This document shows positions 8,036-16,691 of a stretch of 27,466 bases of DNA, piece by piece (positions within the stretch are counted from its first letter, which is position 1; each line of letters begins with the position of its first letter). The notes under the pieces are model-generated. The model made no database searches, was not told the DNA's origin, and saw only the letters and a program-made list of their open reading frames with translations. Origin of the DNA: CAYYJS01 sp964472315 (lineage in GTDB: Bacteria > Verrucomicrobiota > Kiritimatiellia > UBA8416); NCBI GenBank assembly GCA_964472315.1, contig CAYYJS010000046.1, positions 1 through 27,466 on the forward strand. Reading direction: 5' to 3'. Made by a program: the position numbers and the translations under genes.

Positions 8036-8763
8036 CGACACCACCCGCATCCGCGCCCGCCTTCGACGCGATCCCGCGGCACATTGCCATCGTCATGGAT
8101 GGCAATGGGCGCTGGGCGAAGACGCGCGGTCTGCCCCGGCTCAGCGGCCATGAGAAGGGCTCGGAATCGGTGCGGGCCGTGCTCAACGCCTGTCGCGAGA
8201 TCGGTGTGCGGTACCTGACGCTGTATGCCTTCAGCGTCGAGAACTGGGCGCGGCCGAAGAATGAGGTGGAGGGGCTCAAACGTCTGCTGCTGCGGTTCCT
8301 GAAACGCAACGAACGCGAACTGCACGAGAACGCCGTGCGGTTGCGCGTGATCGGGCGTCTCGGCGACTTCGGCGGCAAGGTGCAGGCGGAGATGGAGCGC
8401 GTGATGGCCGCGACGGAGGCCTATGAGAGTTCGCAGCTTATCCTGGCGCTGAGCTATGGCGGGCGCACCGAAATCGCGTCCGCGGCGCGCCGCATTGCCG
8501 AGGAGGTGCGCGCCGGGACGCTGAATCCCGAGGACGTCGATGAAGCGGCCGTGGCGGCGCGGCTGTATGCGCCGGACGTGCCCGACCCGGATCTGATGAT
8601 CCGCACGAGTGGCGAGATGCGCATCAGCAATTTCCTGCTGTGGCAGTTGTCGTATGCCGAGTTGTATGTCACGGATGTGATGTGGCCGGACTTCCGCGCG
8701 CCGGATCTGTACGAGGCCATCCGCGCGTACGGGCGCCGTCAGCGCCGGTTTGGAGGCGTCTGA
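8032..8763 (+). CDS. uppS: Undecaprenyl diphosphate synthase (cis-prenyltransferase)
   Basis: UppS condenses farnesyl diphosphate with isopentenyl diphosphate units to make the C55 carrier lipid for peptidoglycan and other wall polymers. The 243-residue product shows the cis-prenyltransferase signature HIAIVMDGNGRWA with catalytic Asp23, then GHEKGSESVR, YLTLYAFSVENW and the C-terminal PDLMIRTSGEMRISNFLLWQ with metal- and diphosphate-binding residues. The frame is open upstream inside purA, but the ATG at 8032 (ATGA with the purA stop) gives the normal length. Translation probably relies on coupling, as no clear Shine-Dalgarno is seen. It starts the uppS-cdsA-dxr-rseP-ispG cluster. Confidence 0.97.
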   Translation: MTTPPASAPAFDAIPRHIAIVMDGNGRWAKTRGLPRLSGHEKGSESVRAVLNACREIGVRYLTLYAFSVENWARPKNEVEGLKRLLLRFLKRNERELHENAVRLRVIGRLGDFGGKVQAEMERVMAATEAYESSQLILALSYGGRTEIASAARRIAEEVRAGTLNPEDVDEAAVAARLYAPDVPDPDLMIRTSGEMRISNFLLWQLSYAELYVTDVMWPDFRAPDLYEAIRAYGRRQRRFGGV

Positions 8764-9638
8764 TGCTGAAACAGCGCTTGGCGAGCGGCGCCCTGATCGG
8801 CGGCGTCCTGGTCCTCGTGGCCAACTACCTGCCGCCGGTGTTTGCGTGGCTCCTGCTGGTGGCGATCGCCATGCTGGCCCTGCAGGAGTTCTACGCCATG
8901 GCGAACCGCGCGGGATACCCCGTGTTCCGCGGCGTCGGAACCCTGTGCGGCGCGGCGATGATCACGGCCACCTACTGGACGACCGGACCGGATGCCTCGC
9001 ACCTGGCCAACGGATACAAGTGGGAGAACCTGATCCTCTTCGCGACCCTGCTGGCGATGTTCCTGCGGCAGTTCCCGCAGAAGCGCAACGAGCAGCCGAT
9101 CGCCACCATCGCGGTCTCGCTGCTGGGGGTGTGGTACGTCCCCTTCCTCTTCAACTACTTCACGCGTCTGGCGTTCGGGTGGGAAGGGGCGACGAGCGCC
9201 ATGCGTGTAAGCCCGACGGGGCGCTGGCTGATCCTATACCTGGTGGCGGTGGTGAAGTGCAGCGACATCGGCGCCTATTTCACCGGGCGTTTCCTGGGGC
9301 GGCACAAGCTGTTTCCGCGGCTCTCCCCGAAGAAGACGTGGGAAGGATTTTTCGGCGGCGTCGCCGCCTCCGTCGCGGTCAGCGCGATCTTCCAGCAGGC
9401 GACCGGCGGCATGCTCGGCAAGGTGGCCTTCTCGATGGGCCATGCGCTCGTGCTCGGGCTGGTGCTGGCCGTGGCGGGCGTGCTGGGCGACCTGTTCGAG
9501 TCGCTGCTCAAGCGCGCTTCGGACACCAAGGACTCCGGCACCCTGATCCCCGGCATGGGCGGGCTGCTCGACGTACTCGATAGTCTCCTGTTCGGGGCGC
9601 CCGTGCTGTACGCGTATGCGAGACTGTTCCTCGGATGA
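8763..9638 (+). CDS. cdsA: Phosphatidate cytidylyltransferase (CDP-diglyceride synthase)
   Basis: CdsA makes CDP-diacylglycerol from phosphatidic acid and CTP in the inner membrane, the branch point to all phospholipids. The 291-residue protein is strongly hydrophobic with roughly eight predicted membrane segments, beginning with GALIGGVLVLVANYL. The signature is complete: KCSDIGAYFTGRFLGRHKL, SPKKTWEGFFGG, then GDLFESLLKRASDTKDSG with LIPGMGGLLDVLDSLL, which holds the metal-binding aspartates. The start codon overlaps the uppS stop by one base (TGATG), and its own stop overlaps the dxr start (ATGA). Confidence 0.97.
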   Translation: MLKQRLASGALIGGVLVLVANYLPPVFAWLLLVAIAMLALQEFYAMANRAGYPVFRGVGTLCGAAMITATYWTTGPDASHLANGYKWENLILFATLLAMFLRQFPQKRNEQPIATIAVSLLGVWYVPFLFNYFTRLAFGWEGATSAMRVSPTGRWLILYLVAVVKCSDIGAYFTGRFLGRHKLFPRLSPKKTWEGFFGGVAASVAVSAIFQQATGGMLGKVAFSMGHALVLGLVLAVAGVLGDLFESLLKRASDTKDSGTLIPGMGGLLDVLDSLLFGAPVLYAYARLFLG

Positions 9639-10774
9639 AGAATGTCGTCATACTCGGCAGCACCGGATCCATCGGCGAGAACGCGCTGCGCGTGGCGGCG
9701 GCGCTGCCGGACCGGTTGCGCGTCACGGGGCTGGCCGTGCAGAGCAATGTCGACCGCGTGCTGGAGCAGGCGCAAGCCTTCGGCGTTTCGACCGTGTCGG
9801 TGACCGATGAAGCGGCGGCGGCGCGCTGCCGCGAACGGGCGCCGGCGGGGCTCGCCGTACTGGCGGGCGAAGCGGGACTGGTGGAACTGGCCCAGCTTCC
9901 CGGCGCGGACCTCGTGCTCTGCTCGGTGGTGGGAATGGCCGGGTTGCGGCCGGTGCTGGCGGCGGTCCGTCGCGGAATCGATGTCGCGCTGGCGACCAAG
10001 GAGGTGCTCGTGGCCGCCGGCGAAGCCGTGACGGCGGCCTGCGCGGCAAGCGGGGCGCGGTTGCTGCCGGTCGACAGCGAGCACAATGCGATCTTTCAAT
10101 GCCTGCAGGGGCAGGGGACGCCGGCGCGCATCCTGCTGACGGCTTCGGGCGGACCGTTCCTCAAGCGGCGCGAGCTCGACCTGTCCACGGTGACCGTGGC
10201 GCAGGCGCTCAAGCATCCGCGCTGGGACATGGGCCGCAAGGTGACCATCGATTCGGCGACGCTCATGAACAAGGGACTGGAAGTGATCGAAGCCCGGTGG
10301 CTGTTCAATATGCCGATCGACGCGATCGAGGTGGTGATCCATCCCGAGAGCATCGTGCATTCGATGGTGCGTTTTGTCGACGGCTGTATTCTGGCCCAGA
10401 TGGGACCGCCGGACATGCGCTATGCGATCCAGCATGCGCTGACGTGGCCGGAGCGGTGCGACGGCGGTCTGCCGGCGATGGACCCGGTGGACGTCGGGCC
10501 GCTGCACTTCGAACGGCCGGACCACGCCCGGTTCCCGAGCCTGGGGCTGGCGATGGCGGCCGGACGCGAGGGCGGCACGGCGCCGGCGGCCTTGAACGCG
10601 GCGAACGAAGTGGCCGTCGCGCGGTTTTTGCGCGAGGAGATCGGCTTCGCGGGTATCTGGCGCATCGTCGAGGCGGTCATGTCGCGGCACGTTTCCGCGG
10701 CGCACCCGGACTTGGATGCGATTTTCGAAACCGACCGGTGGGCGCGCGATGCGGCCGCCGCGATCGCACGGTAA
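9635..10774 (+). CDS. dxr: 1-deoxy-D-xylulose 5-phosphate reductoisomerase
   Basis: Dxr is the NADPH-dependent committed enzyme of the MEP isoprenoid pathway, making 2-C-methyl-D-erythritol 4-phosphate. The 379 residues start with the NADPH-binding GSTGSIG (residues 8-14). The metal and substrate site is Asp147 and Glu149 (PVDSEHNA) with Glu216 (MNKGLEVIEA). The flexible-loop region LKHPRWDMGRKVTIDSAT and LTASGGPF are also clear. The gene overlaps cdsA by 4 bp (ATGA). Together with ispG three kilobases downstream it supplies isoprenoid units that uppS would consume. Confidence 0.98.
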   Translation: MKNVVILGSTGSIGENALRVAAALPDRLRVTGLAVQSNVDRVLEQAQAFGVSTVSVTDEAAAARCRERAPAGLAVLAGEAGLVELAQLPGADLVLCSVVGMAGLRPVLAAVRRGIDVALATKEVLVAAGEAVTAACAASGARLLPVDSEHNAIFQCLQGQGTPARILLTASGGPFLKRRELDLSTVTVAQALKHPRWDMGRKVTIDSATLMNKGLEVIEARWLFNMPIDAIEVVIHPESIVHSMVRFVDGCILAQMGPPDMRYAIQHALTWPERCDGGLPAMDPVDVGPLHFERPDHARFPSLGLAMAAGREGGTAPAALNAANEVAVARFLREEIGFAGIWRIVEAVMSRHVSAAHPDLDAIFETDRWARDAAAAIAR

Positions 10775-10791
10775 CAACGACGGGAGCGAGT

Positions 10792-12462
10792 ATGCTGGGT
10801 CATGTCATCAGAAGCGCGCCGGATGTGCTGGCGCTGGTTTTGCTTTTCAGTGTCAGTATCTTCATTCACGAACTGGGCCATTATCTCATGGCGCGCTGGT
10901 GCGGGCTCGTCGTCGAGGTGTTCTCGATCGGGTTCGGGCCGGCGATCTGGAAACGGAAGATCGGCGGGATCACCTACAAGATCGGCTGGCTGCCGCTTGG
11001 CGGTTACGTGGCGTTGCCGCAGCTCGACCCATCGGGGATGGAGAAGATCCAGGGCGCGGGCGAGGGCGACGCGCCTCCCGTGCTTCCGGATGTCGCCGTG
11101 TGGAAGCGAATCCTCGTGGCGGTCTCCGGGCCGGCGGGCAACATCCTGCTGGCGGTGCTGTTGGCGTGGGTGATCTATCTGCATCCCAAGGCCGTCACCT
11201 CCGGCAGTTCCACCGATGTCGGGTATGTGTCGACGAATGCGCCCGCGTATGCGGCGGGAATGCGGCCGGGCGACCGTATCGTGACGGTGGCCGGGCAGCG
11301 GGTGCGGAGCTGGTACGAGATGAGCGAGGAAGCGATTCTCCGCCGCGGGGATGCGGGCCTGGTCGACTTCGGCGTGCTGCGCGGCGGCGAGACGATGACG
11401 ATCCCGGTGCTCGTGGCCGATCCGCGATCCGGTCCGCCGCTGATGGGCGTGCGGCCGTCGGAGCCCTGCATCTTCGTGCGGGTCGACCCGACGGGCCGGC
11501 TGGCCCGGGCCGGTGTGAAGCTCGGCGACAGCGTGAGCGAGCTGGATGGCGTGCCCGTGGTCAGCACGCAGCATCTCGAATTGCTGACGCAGGGGCGCGA
11601 CGGCGCGTCCGCGACGGTGGACGTCCGGCGGGACGGCGACCGCGTGTCCCTCCGCGTGACGCTGCCGCTGGAGGGGTTGAGCGAGGACCTGCCGCCGGTG
11701 ATCGGACGCGCCATGGCGGGCAGCGCGGCCGCGGCGGCGGGCCTGCGCCGCGGCGACGTGGTCCTCGCATTGAACGGACAGCCCATCGTGGGGCGGGTGC
11801 ATCTGTCCGACCTCGTCCAGGCGCACGGACAGGCGCCATGCACGCTGACCATCCGGCGCGGCGAGGCCGACATGGACGTTTCCCTGACGCCGCGCTTCGA
11901 CGCCGAAGCCGAACGGGTCCTGATCGGCATCGAATGGGCCTTCGATCCGGGGCTGCCGTGGATGCGTTTCAAGGAGCCCTGGGCGCAGCTCGGCAACGAT
12001 GCGCGCGGGATCGTCCGCATCCTCAAGGCGCTGGTGACGCCGAAGGAGGCGGGCAACGCCGGCGCCGCGCTGGGCGGGCCGGTGATGATCTTCGCGGCCT
12101 TGTGGGCGGCGATCAAGGTCAGCATGCTCAACGCGGTCGGCTTCCTGCGGTTCCTGAACGTCAACCTCGCGATCCTGAACCTGCTGCCGCTGCCCGTGCT
12201 GGACGGCGGGCATGTCGTGTTCGCGTTGTGGGAGATCGTGACGCGGCGCAAGATGCATCCGAAGATCGTGAGTTTCCTGGTCAATATGTTCGCCGTGCTG
12301 CTGATCGGCGTCTTCATTCTGTTGACCGTGCGTGATGTGGATCACCTGTTCCCCCGTGTCCGCCGGCTATTCCGGCGCGAAGCGGCCGTGGAGCGGGTCG
12401 CGGCGCCGGACGCGGCGCCGGACGCGGGGACGAACGCCGTCGGGGACACCGAAGAGCCGTAG
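10792..12462 (+). CDS. rseP: Site-2 intramembrane metalloprotease RseP-like, three PDZ-like domains
   Basis: A zinc intramembrane protease of the M50B family, which cleaves membrane-anchored regulators such as anti-sigma factors. The 556-residue protein has the first membrane helix with zinc motif HELGH (His26, Glu27, His30), a second hydrophobic stretch near residue 110-125, periplasmic PDZ-like repeats at about 144-220, 228-300 and 304-370, and the C-terminal LPVLDGGH with the third zinc ligand Asp471, followed by a last helix. A charged alanine/proline-rich tail of about 35 residues ends it. E. coli RseP is about 450 residues with two PDZ domains, so this protein is longer by about one domain. 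A GGGAG site precedes the ATG. The target protein is unknown. Confidence 0.94.
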   Translation: MLGHVIRSAPDVLALVLLFSVSIFIHELGHYLMARWCGLVVEVFSIGFGPAIWKRKIGGITYKIGWLPLGGYVALPQLDPSGMEKIQGAGEGDAPPVLPDVAVWKRILVAVSGPAGNILLAVLLAWVIYLHPKAVTSGSSTDVGYVSTNAPAYAAGMRPGDRIVTVAGQRVRSWYEMSEEAILRRGDAGLVDFGVLRGGETMTIPVLVADPRSGPPLMGVRPSEPCIFVRVDPTGRLARAGVKLGDSVSELDGVPVVSTQHLELLTQGRDGASATVDVRRDGDRVSLRVTLPLEGLSEDLPPVIGRAMAGSAAAAAGLRRGDVVLALNGQPIVGRVHLSDLVQAHGQAPCTLTIRRGEADMDVSLTPRFDAEAERVLIGIEWAFDPGLPWMRFKEPWAQLGNDARGIVRILKALVTPKEAGNAGAALGGPVMIFAALWAAIKVSMLNAVGFLRFLNVNLAILNLLPLPVLDGGHVVFALWEIVTRRKMHPKIVSFLVNMFAVLLIGVFILLTVRDVDHLFPRVRRLFRREAAVERVAAPDAAPDAGTNAVGDTEEP

Positions 12463-12473
12463 GGGATGCGTCG

Positions 12474-13577
12474 ATGAAGTTCGAGATTCAGCGTCGGCCG
12501 ACGCGGCCGATCCGGGTCGGCGGGGTGGCGGTCGGGGGCGGTGCGCGGATCAGCGTGCAGTCCATGACCAAGACCGACACGCGCGATGTCGAGGCGACGG
12601 TGGCGCAGATCCGCCGGTGCCGGCTGGCGGGGTGCGACATCATCCGGCTGGCGGTGGTCGACGAAGACGCGGCGCGGGCCTTCGGCGCGATCCGGCGCGA
12701 GGTCGACATTCCCCTGATCGCCGACATTCACTTCAACCACAAGCTGGCGCTGGCGGTGCTCGATGCCGGCGTGGACGGTCTGCGGATCAACCCCGGCAAT
12801 ATCGGGGGTGCGGCGCACGTGCGCGAGGTGGTCAAGGCGGCCGAAGCGCGGCGGGTGCCCATCCGTATCGGCGTCAACGCCGGCTCCCTCGAGGCGGATA
12901 TCCTGGCCGCCCATGGCGGGGCGACGGCGGAAGCGCTGGTCGCGAGCGCGATGGGGCATGTGCGGTTGCTGGAGGATGCCGGCTACCGTGAAATCAAGAT
13001 TTCGGTCAAGGCGTCCGACGTGCCGCGCACGATCGATGCGTACCGCCTGCTGGCGGCCACCACCGACTATCCGCTGCACCTTGGCGTTACCGAGGCCGGC
13101 ACGTTCCTTGCCGGAACGGTGCGGTCGAGCGTGGCGATGGGGATGCTGCTGGCCGAAGGCATCGGCGACACGATCCGTGTGTCGTTGACGGATCAGCCCG
13201 AGCGGGAAGTGCGCGTGGGTCTGGAGTTGTTGCGCTGTCTTGGCCTGCGCGAGCCGGGGCCGTCCGTGGTCTCGTGTCCGACCTGCGGGCGGTGTCTGGT
13301 GGATGTGGTGGCGGTTGCCGGACAGGTGGAGGCCGAGCTCGAACGGTTGTACGGCGAGCTGCCGTCGGGCAAGCGTCCGGTGGTTGCCGTCATGGGGTGC
13401 GTGGTCAACGGGCCCGGCGAGGCGCGCGAGGCCGACCTGGCGCTGGCCGGCGGGCAGGGCAAGTTCGCGTTGTACGCGCGCGGCAAGTTCGTTCGCGCCG
13501 TGGTCGAACAGGATGCGGTCGCGGCCCTGATCGAAGCCGTTCGCGACTGGTGCCGCGCCGCGGCCGCCGGCGCGTGA
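12474..13577 (+). CDS. ispG: (E)-4-hydroxy-3-methylbut-2-enyl diphosphate synthase
   Basis: IspG (GcpE) is the [4Fe-4S] enzyme that converts ME-cPP to HMBPP, the penultimate MEP-pathway step. The 367-residue product has the TIM-barrel half with ISVQSMTKTDTRD, DIIRLAV, PLIADIHFNHKLA and LRINPGNIG. The C-terminal cluster domain has cysteines 268 and 271 (SCPTC) and 309 (MGCVVNGPGE), with Glu316 at the position of the fourth ligand. The start codon is the ATG preceding the conserved RRPTRPIRVGGV. It lies 11 bp after rseP and is the last gene of the cluster, converging with rmuC 37 bp further on; no clear terminator hairpin with a T-run is seen in that gap. Confidence 0.97.
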   Translation: MKFEIQRRPTRPIRVGGVAVGGGARISVQSMTKTDTRDVEATVAQIRRCRLAGCDIIRLAVVDEDAARAFGAIRREVDIPLIADIHFNHKLALAVLDAGVDGLRINPGNIGGAAHVREVVKAAEARRVPIRIGVNAGSLEADILAAHGGATAEALVASAMGHVRLLEDAGYREIKISVKASDVPRTIDAYRLLAATTDYPLHLGVTEAGTFLAGTVRSSVAMGMLLAEGIGDTIRVSLTDQPEREVRVGLELLRCLGLREPGPSVVSCPTCGRCLVDVVAVAGQVEAELERLYGELPSGKRPVVAVMGCVVNGPGEAREADLALAGGQGKFALYARGKFVRAVVEQDAVAALIEAVRDWCRAAAAGA

Positions 13578-13614
13578 CGGACGCGTCCCGGGGAGGGCGC
13601 GGCGGGTGCGGCGG

Positions 13615-14997
13615 CTACGGCGTAGCGGGGTGGGGGGCCTCCGACGTATCGTTCTCCGCGTCGTCGTCATCGTCGCCGCCGGCGCCCGTGCCGGCATCGG
13701 GCAGCGACAGGATGGCGGCGGCCTGTTCGGCGGGCAACTGCGCCACGGTGCGCAGACTCCGCTCCATGGCGCGGGTCCGTCGCGCGGACTCGTCCAGCGT
13801 CTTGGAGGCGGTGTTCAACTGCTTCTGAACCTTCTCCAGCACGCCGCCGAACTTGCCGAACTCCGTCTTCACGGCGCCGAGAACCGTCCACACTTCGTGG
13901 GCGCGTTTTTCGATCGCGAGCGTCTGGAAACCCACGCGCAGGCTGCTCAGGATGGCGGACAGGGTTGTCGGACCGGCCACCAGGACCCGGTACTTGCGCT
14001 GAAGCTCGTCGTGCAATCCCGCCTGCCGCAGGACCTCCGCGTAGAGTCCCTCCGTGGGCAGGAACAGGATGCCGAAGTCGGTCGTGGCCGGCGGCGCGAT
14101 GTACTTGTCATGGATATCCCGGGCCGCCTTCAGGATCGCGGCGGCCAGGGCCTTGGAGGCGGCCTTGACTTGTTCGGCGTCGGCCTGATTCGAGGCCTCG
14201 ATCAGACGTTCGTAGTCCTCCTTGGGGAACTTGGCGTCGATGGGCAGCCAGACCGGCTTGTCGGTCTCGGCGCCCTTGCCGGGAAGCTTCACGGCGAACT
14301 CGACCACTTCGCCGCCCTCCCGGGGCCTGACATTGCGGGCGAACTGGTCCGGCGTGAGGATCTCGTCGAGGATGGCGCCGAGCTGGTATTCGCCCCAGGT
14401 TCCGCGTTCCTTGACGTTGGTCAGCACCCGCTTGAGGTCGCCGACCCCCGTGGCCAGCGTCTGCATTTCGCCGAGTCCCCGCTGTACGGCCTCCAGGCGT
14501 TCGCTGACCAGTTTGAACGATTCGCCGAGTCGCTTCTCCAGCGTGGTGTGCAGTTTCTCGTCCACCGTCTGGCGCATCTCGTCGAGCTTCTTCTCGTTGC
14601 CTTCCTGAAGCTGGCGCAACTTCTGCTCCAACGTGTCGCGGGCCTTCGCCTGATCCTGTCGGTTGGCTTCGCTCAGTTTCCCGATCTCCGTGCGCGTGCC
14701 GTCGGCCGCTTCGCGCGTGGCGCGGGTCAGCGACGCGAGCAGATCTTTCTGGGCATCCCCGAGTTGGGCCAGGGCGGCCAGCAGCAGCGTGTTGGCCTGG
14801 CCCTGCGCGGCCGACACTTCCTCGCGCAGCGCGCGGGCCTGTTGTGCGGTCTCCTCGCGCGATGTCCGCAGTTCCTCGCGCAGCGCCGCCTCCAGCGCGC
14901 GGCCGGCGGGTCCGCGGAGATGCAGGAAGATGGCGACCGCGACAGTCAAGCCGAGAAGACCGACAAGCAACGACAGGCTGACAAGGACGATGGTCAT
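13615..14997 (-). CDS. rmuC: RmuC-domain protein (DNA recombination-linked, membrane-anchored)
   Basis: A 460-residue RmuC-family protein. In E. coli the family limits DNA inversion at repeats and has a PD-(D/E)XK-like nuclease fold. One membrane segment covers about residues 3-27 (TIVLVSLSLLVGLLGLTVAV). A long coiled coil covers about 30-190, rich in Ala, Glu, Lys and Gln. The RmuC domain follows with GTWGEYQLGAILDEIL, VEFAVKLPG, WLPIDAKFPKEDYERL, then FGILFLPTEGLYAEVL and VAGPTTLSAILSSLRVGF. The C-terminal end is an acidic run (GGDDDDDAEND). The ATG at 14997 was chosen because the membrane helix starts there and AGAGG lies nine bases before it. It lies 35 bp downstream of the metallopeptidase gene and is probably co-transcribed. 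Confidence 0.95.
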   Translation of the reverse strand: MTIVLVSLSLLVGLLGLTVAVAIFLHLRGPAGRALEAALREELRTSREETAQQARALREEVSAAQGQANTLLLAALAQLGDAQKDLLASLTRATREAADGTRTEIGKLSEANRQDQAKARDTLEQKLRQLQEGNEKKLDEMRQTVDEKLHTTLEKRLGESFKLVSERLEAVQRGLGEMQTLATGVGDLKRVLTNVKERGTWGEYQLGAILDEILTPDQFARNVRPREGGEVVEFAVKLPGKGAETDKPVWLPIDAKFPKEDYERLIEASNQADAEQVKAASKALAAAILKAARDIHDKYIAPPATTDFGILFLPTEGLYAEVLRQAGLHDELQRKYRVLVAGPTTLSAILSSLRVGFQTLAIEKRAHEVWTVLGAVKTEFGKFGGVLEKVQKQLNTASKTLDESARRTRAMERSLRTVAQLPAEQAAAILSLPDAGTGAGGDDDDDAENDTSEAPHPATP

Positions 14998-15032
14998 GGG
15001 GGACGGGCCTCTTTCGGTTTTGTTATTGGCGA

Positions 15033-16691
15033 CTATAGGTTCTTGCGCGCCGCGCCGCGCCGGCTGCGGGATGTCCAGAAATCGGCGAATTGCTCCTGGA
15101 AGCGCGCCATATCGACCTCCGCGAACGCGGCGCGCGACGCGTCTCGTTCGGACGCGCCGGCGACGATCGCGGCGCGGAGTTTGCCGGGGATCGTGTGGTA
15201 GCGGGCCGGGCGTTCCTGAGCGGCGCCCCTGTGCAGGTAATAGACCAGCGCCCAGGCCAGCGCATAGTTGTCGGCGCGCCGGGTGGCGTCCGGGTCGTAG
15301 AAACCCGGATAGCTCAACTCCAGCAGGGCTGCGAAAGGCACGTCGTGGCGGCCGATCATGTCCGTCACGCGTGCGACCGAGGCTTCGTGTTCGGGCAGCG
15401 CCACCGACTTCCCGCGGATTTCGGCTTGTTCGAACATCTCGGCCATGCCTTCGTTGTACCAGGCGGGTACGGGACGTTTCCCGAGCGCGAAGAACAGGTA
15501 CTGGTGGAACGCCTCGTGGTAGCTGACGCGCAGGAACTGCTCGCGCTGGTCGCGGGTGCTGCCGGTTTCGGTGGGCCGGATGACAAGCTCCTTCTTTGAC
15601 GGTACCCAGAGCCCTCCGGTCCATGCGAAATCCGAGCCGACGTAACGGACGTACTCGTCCTGTGTCGCGAAGATGCGGATGACGCTGACGGAGTCGATCG
15701 GATCGGCGGGCGGGACAAAGGCGGCGAACCGTTCCCGGAGCAGTTCGATATTGTCCTGCAGCGCCTGGACCATGGGCCGGTGTTGCGTGGTCAGGTTCGA
15801 TAGCAGGATGTAGTTGGCGGTTTCCGCATACCACCAGTCGCGCATGTTGCCGATGCTCTGCGCGATGGACGCGCGGCTGCGCTGGAAGGCCTCGCTGGCG
15901 TTGCCGCCATGGCCGTCGGCCTGCATCGAATCGCCGCGCGCGGACGTGCGGGTGGTCGCGACGGCGGTTGTCAGCGTGCCGATGAAGTCCTGCTCGACGG
16001 CGGACAGGGATTTGGGCAGGTCGGCGTCGGGGGCCAGATCGACCTGAATGAACACCCACGGGTTGGCGCGTTGCTCGGCATCCGGGTTGCGGTGCGCGGG
16101 CAGGGCGGCATAGGCCAGGCGTCGCGGTGCGCCGTCGAACGCGAAGCGGTAGAGCGCCTTCACCTGGAAGGATGGGCGCCGCAGGACCGTCGGCTTGACA
16201 TTCGCGGCGCCGGTGAAATCGCCCACCCACGCCGCGAGCGTGGCGGCGTCCCAGGCCGGAGTCGGCAGCGCCTTGATCGCGTCGTCGTATTCCGCGTGAC
16301 TGACATGTTGGCGGGGAAAGCCGCGGGGCAACGGACGCGTCATCGCGGCCAGCGTCACGGTGTTCCCGTCATCGTCGGTCCAGCGGCCCTGATGCTGCGT
16401 GCGGATCCAGAGTTCGGCGGGATCGTAGAATTCGGCCTGCTGCGTCTCGGCGCCGGACTGGATGGTATAGCTGAACGTGGTGGGCGGGGGGAGTGGCTGG
16501 GCCGTGCAGGGCGACATGAGTTTGACGCGCAAACCGAGACCGGCCAGGTCCGTGGACTTGAGAAAGCGGATGCGGTCGGCGGATGAAGCCGGCCGCGCGC
16601 CGCACAGCAAGATCAGCAGGACGGCGGCCATCCGCGGGCCGGGTGGCAGGCGGATGGCCGCCGGGTTGCGGCGATGGGCGCCATCAATCAC
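15033..16691 (-). CDS. Secreted HExxH metallopeptidase-like protein (peptidase MA/DUF1570 type)
   Basis: A 552-residue exported protein with a gluzincin-type zinc site: His392-Glu393-x-x-His396 (YHEAFHQ) and a third ligand Glu414 in WYNEGMAEMFE. This arrangement is typical of DUF1570 and peptidase-MA-like proteins common in PVC bacteria. A hydrophobic stretch at about residues 21-31 (MAAVLLILLCG) followed by ARPASSA resembles a signal peptide, so it should act outside the cytoplasm. The first 300 residues are not recognised. The start is uncertain: GTG at 16691 or TTG at 16694 is preceded by GAGG and overlaps the upstream gene, whereas the in-frame ATG at 16631 has no ribosome site and would leave a very short n-region. 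The substrate is unknown. Confidence 0.82.
   Translation of the reverse strand: MIDGAHRRNPAAIRLPPGPRMAAVLLILLCGARPASSADRIRFLKSTDLAGLGLRVKLMSPCTAQPLPPPTTFSYTIQSGAETQQAEFYDPAELWIRTQHQGRWTDDDGNTVTLAAMTRPLPRGFPRQHVSHAEYDDAIKALPTPAWDAATLAAWVGDFTGAANVKPTVLRRPSFQVKALYRFAFDGAPRRLAYAALPAHRNPDAEQRANPWVFIQVDLAPDADLPKSLSAVEQDFIGTLTTAVATTRTSARGDSMQADGHGGNASEAFQRSRASIAQSIGNMRDWWYAETANYILLSNLTTQHRPMVQALQDNIELLRERFAAFVPPADPIDSVSVIRIFATQDEYVRYVGSDFAWTGGLWVPSKKELVIRPTETGSTRDQREQFLRVSYHEAFHQYLFFALGKRPVPAWYNEGMAEMFEQAEIRGKSVALPEHEASVARVTDMIGRHDVPFAALLELSYPGFYDPDATRRADNYALAWALVYYLHRGAAQERPARYHTIPGKLRAAIVAGASERDASRAAFAEVDMARFQEQFADFWTSRSRRGAARKNL

Noticed and set aside
9275..12345. Two long minus-strand open frames (500 and 641 codons) opposite cdsA, dxr and rseP
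   Set aside because: They are shadow frames of well-recognised plus-strand genes, with biased His/Arg/Gln composition and no motifs.
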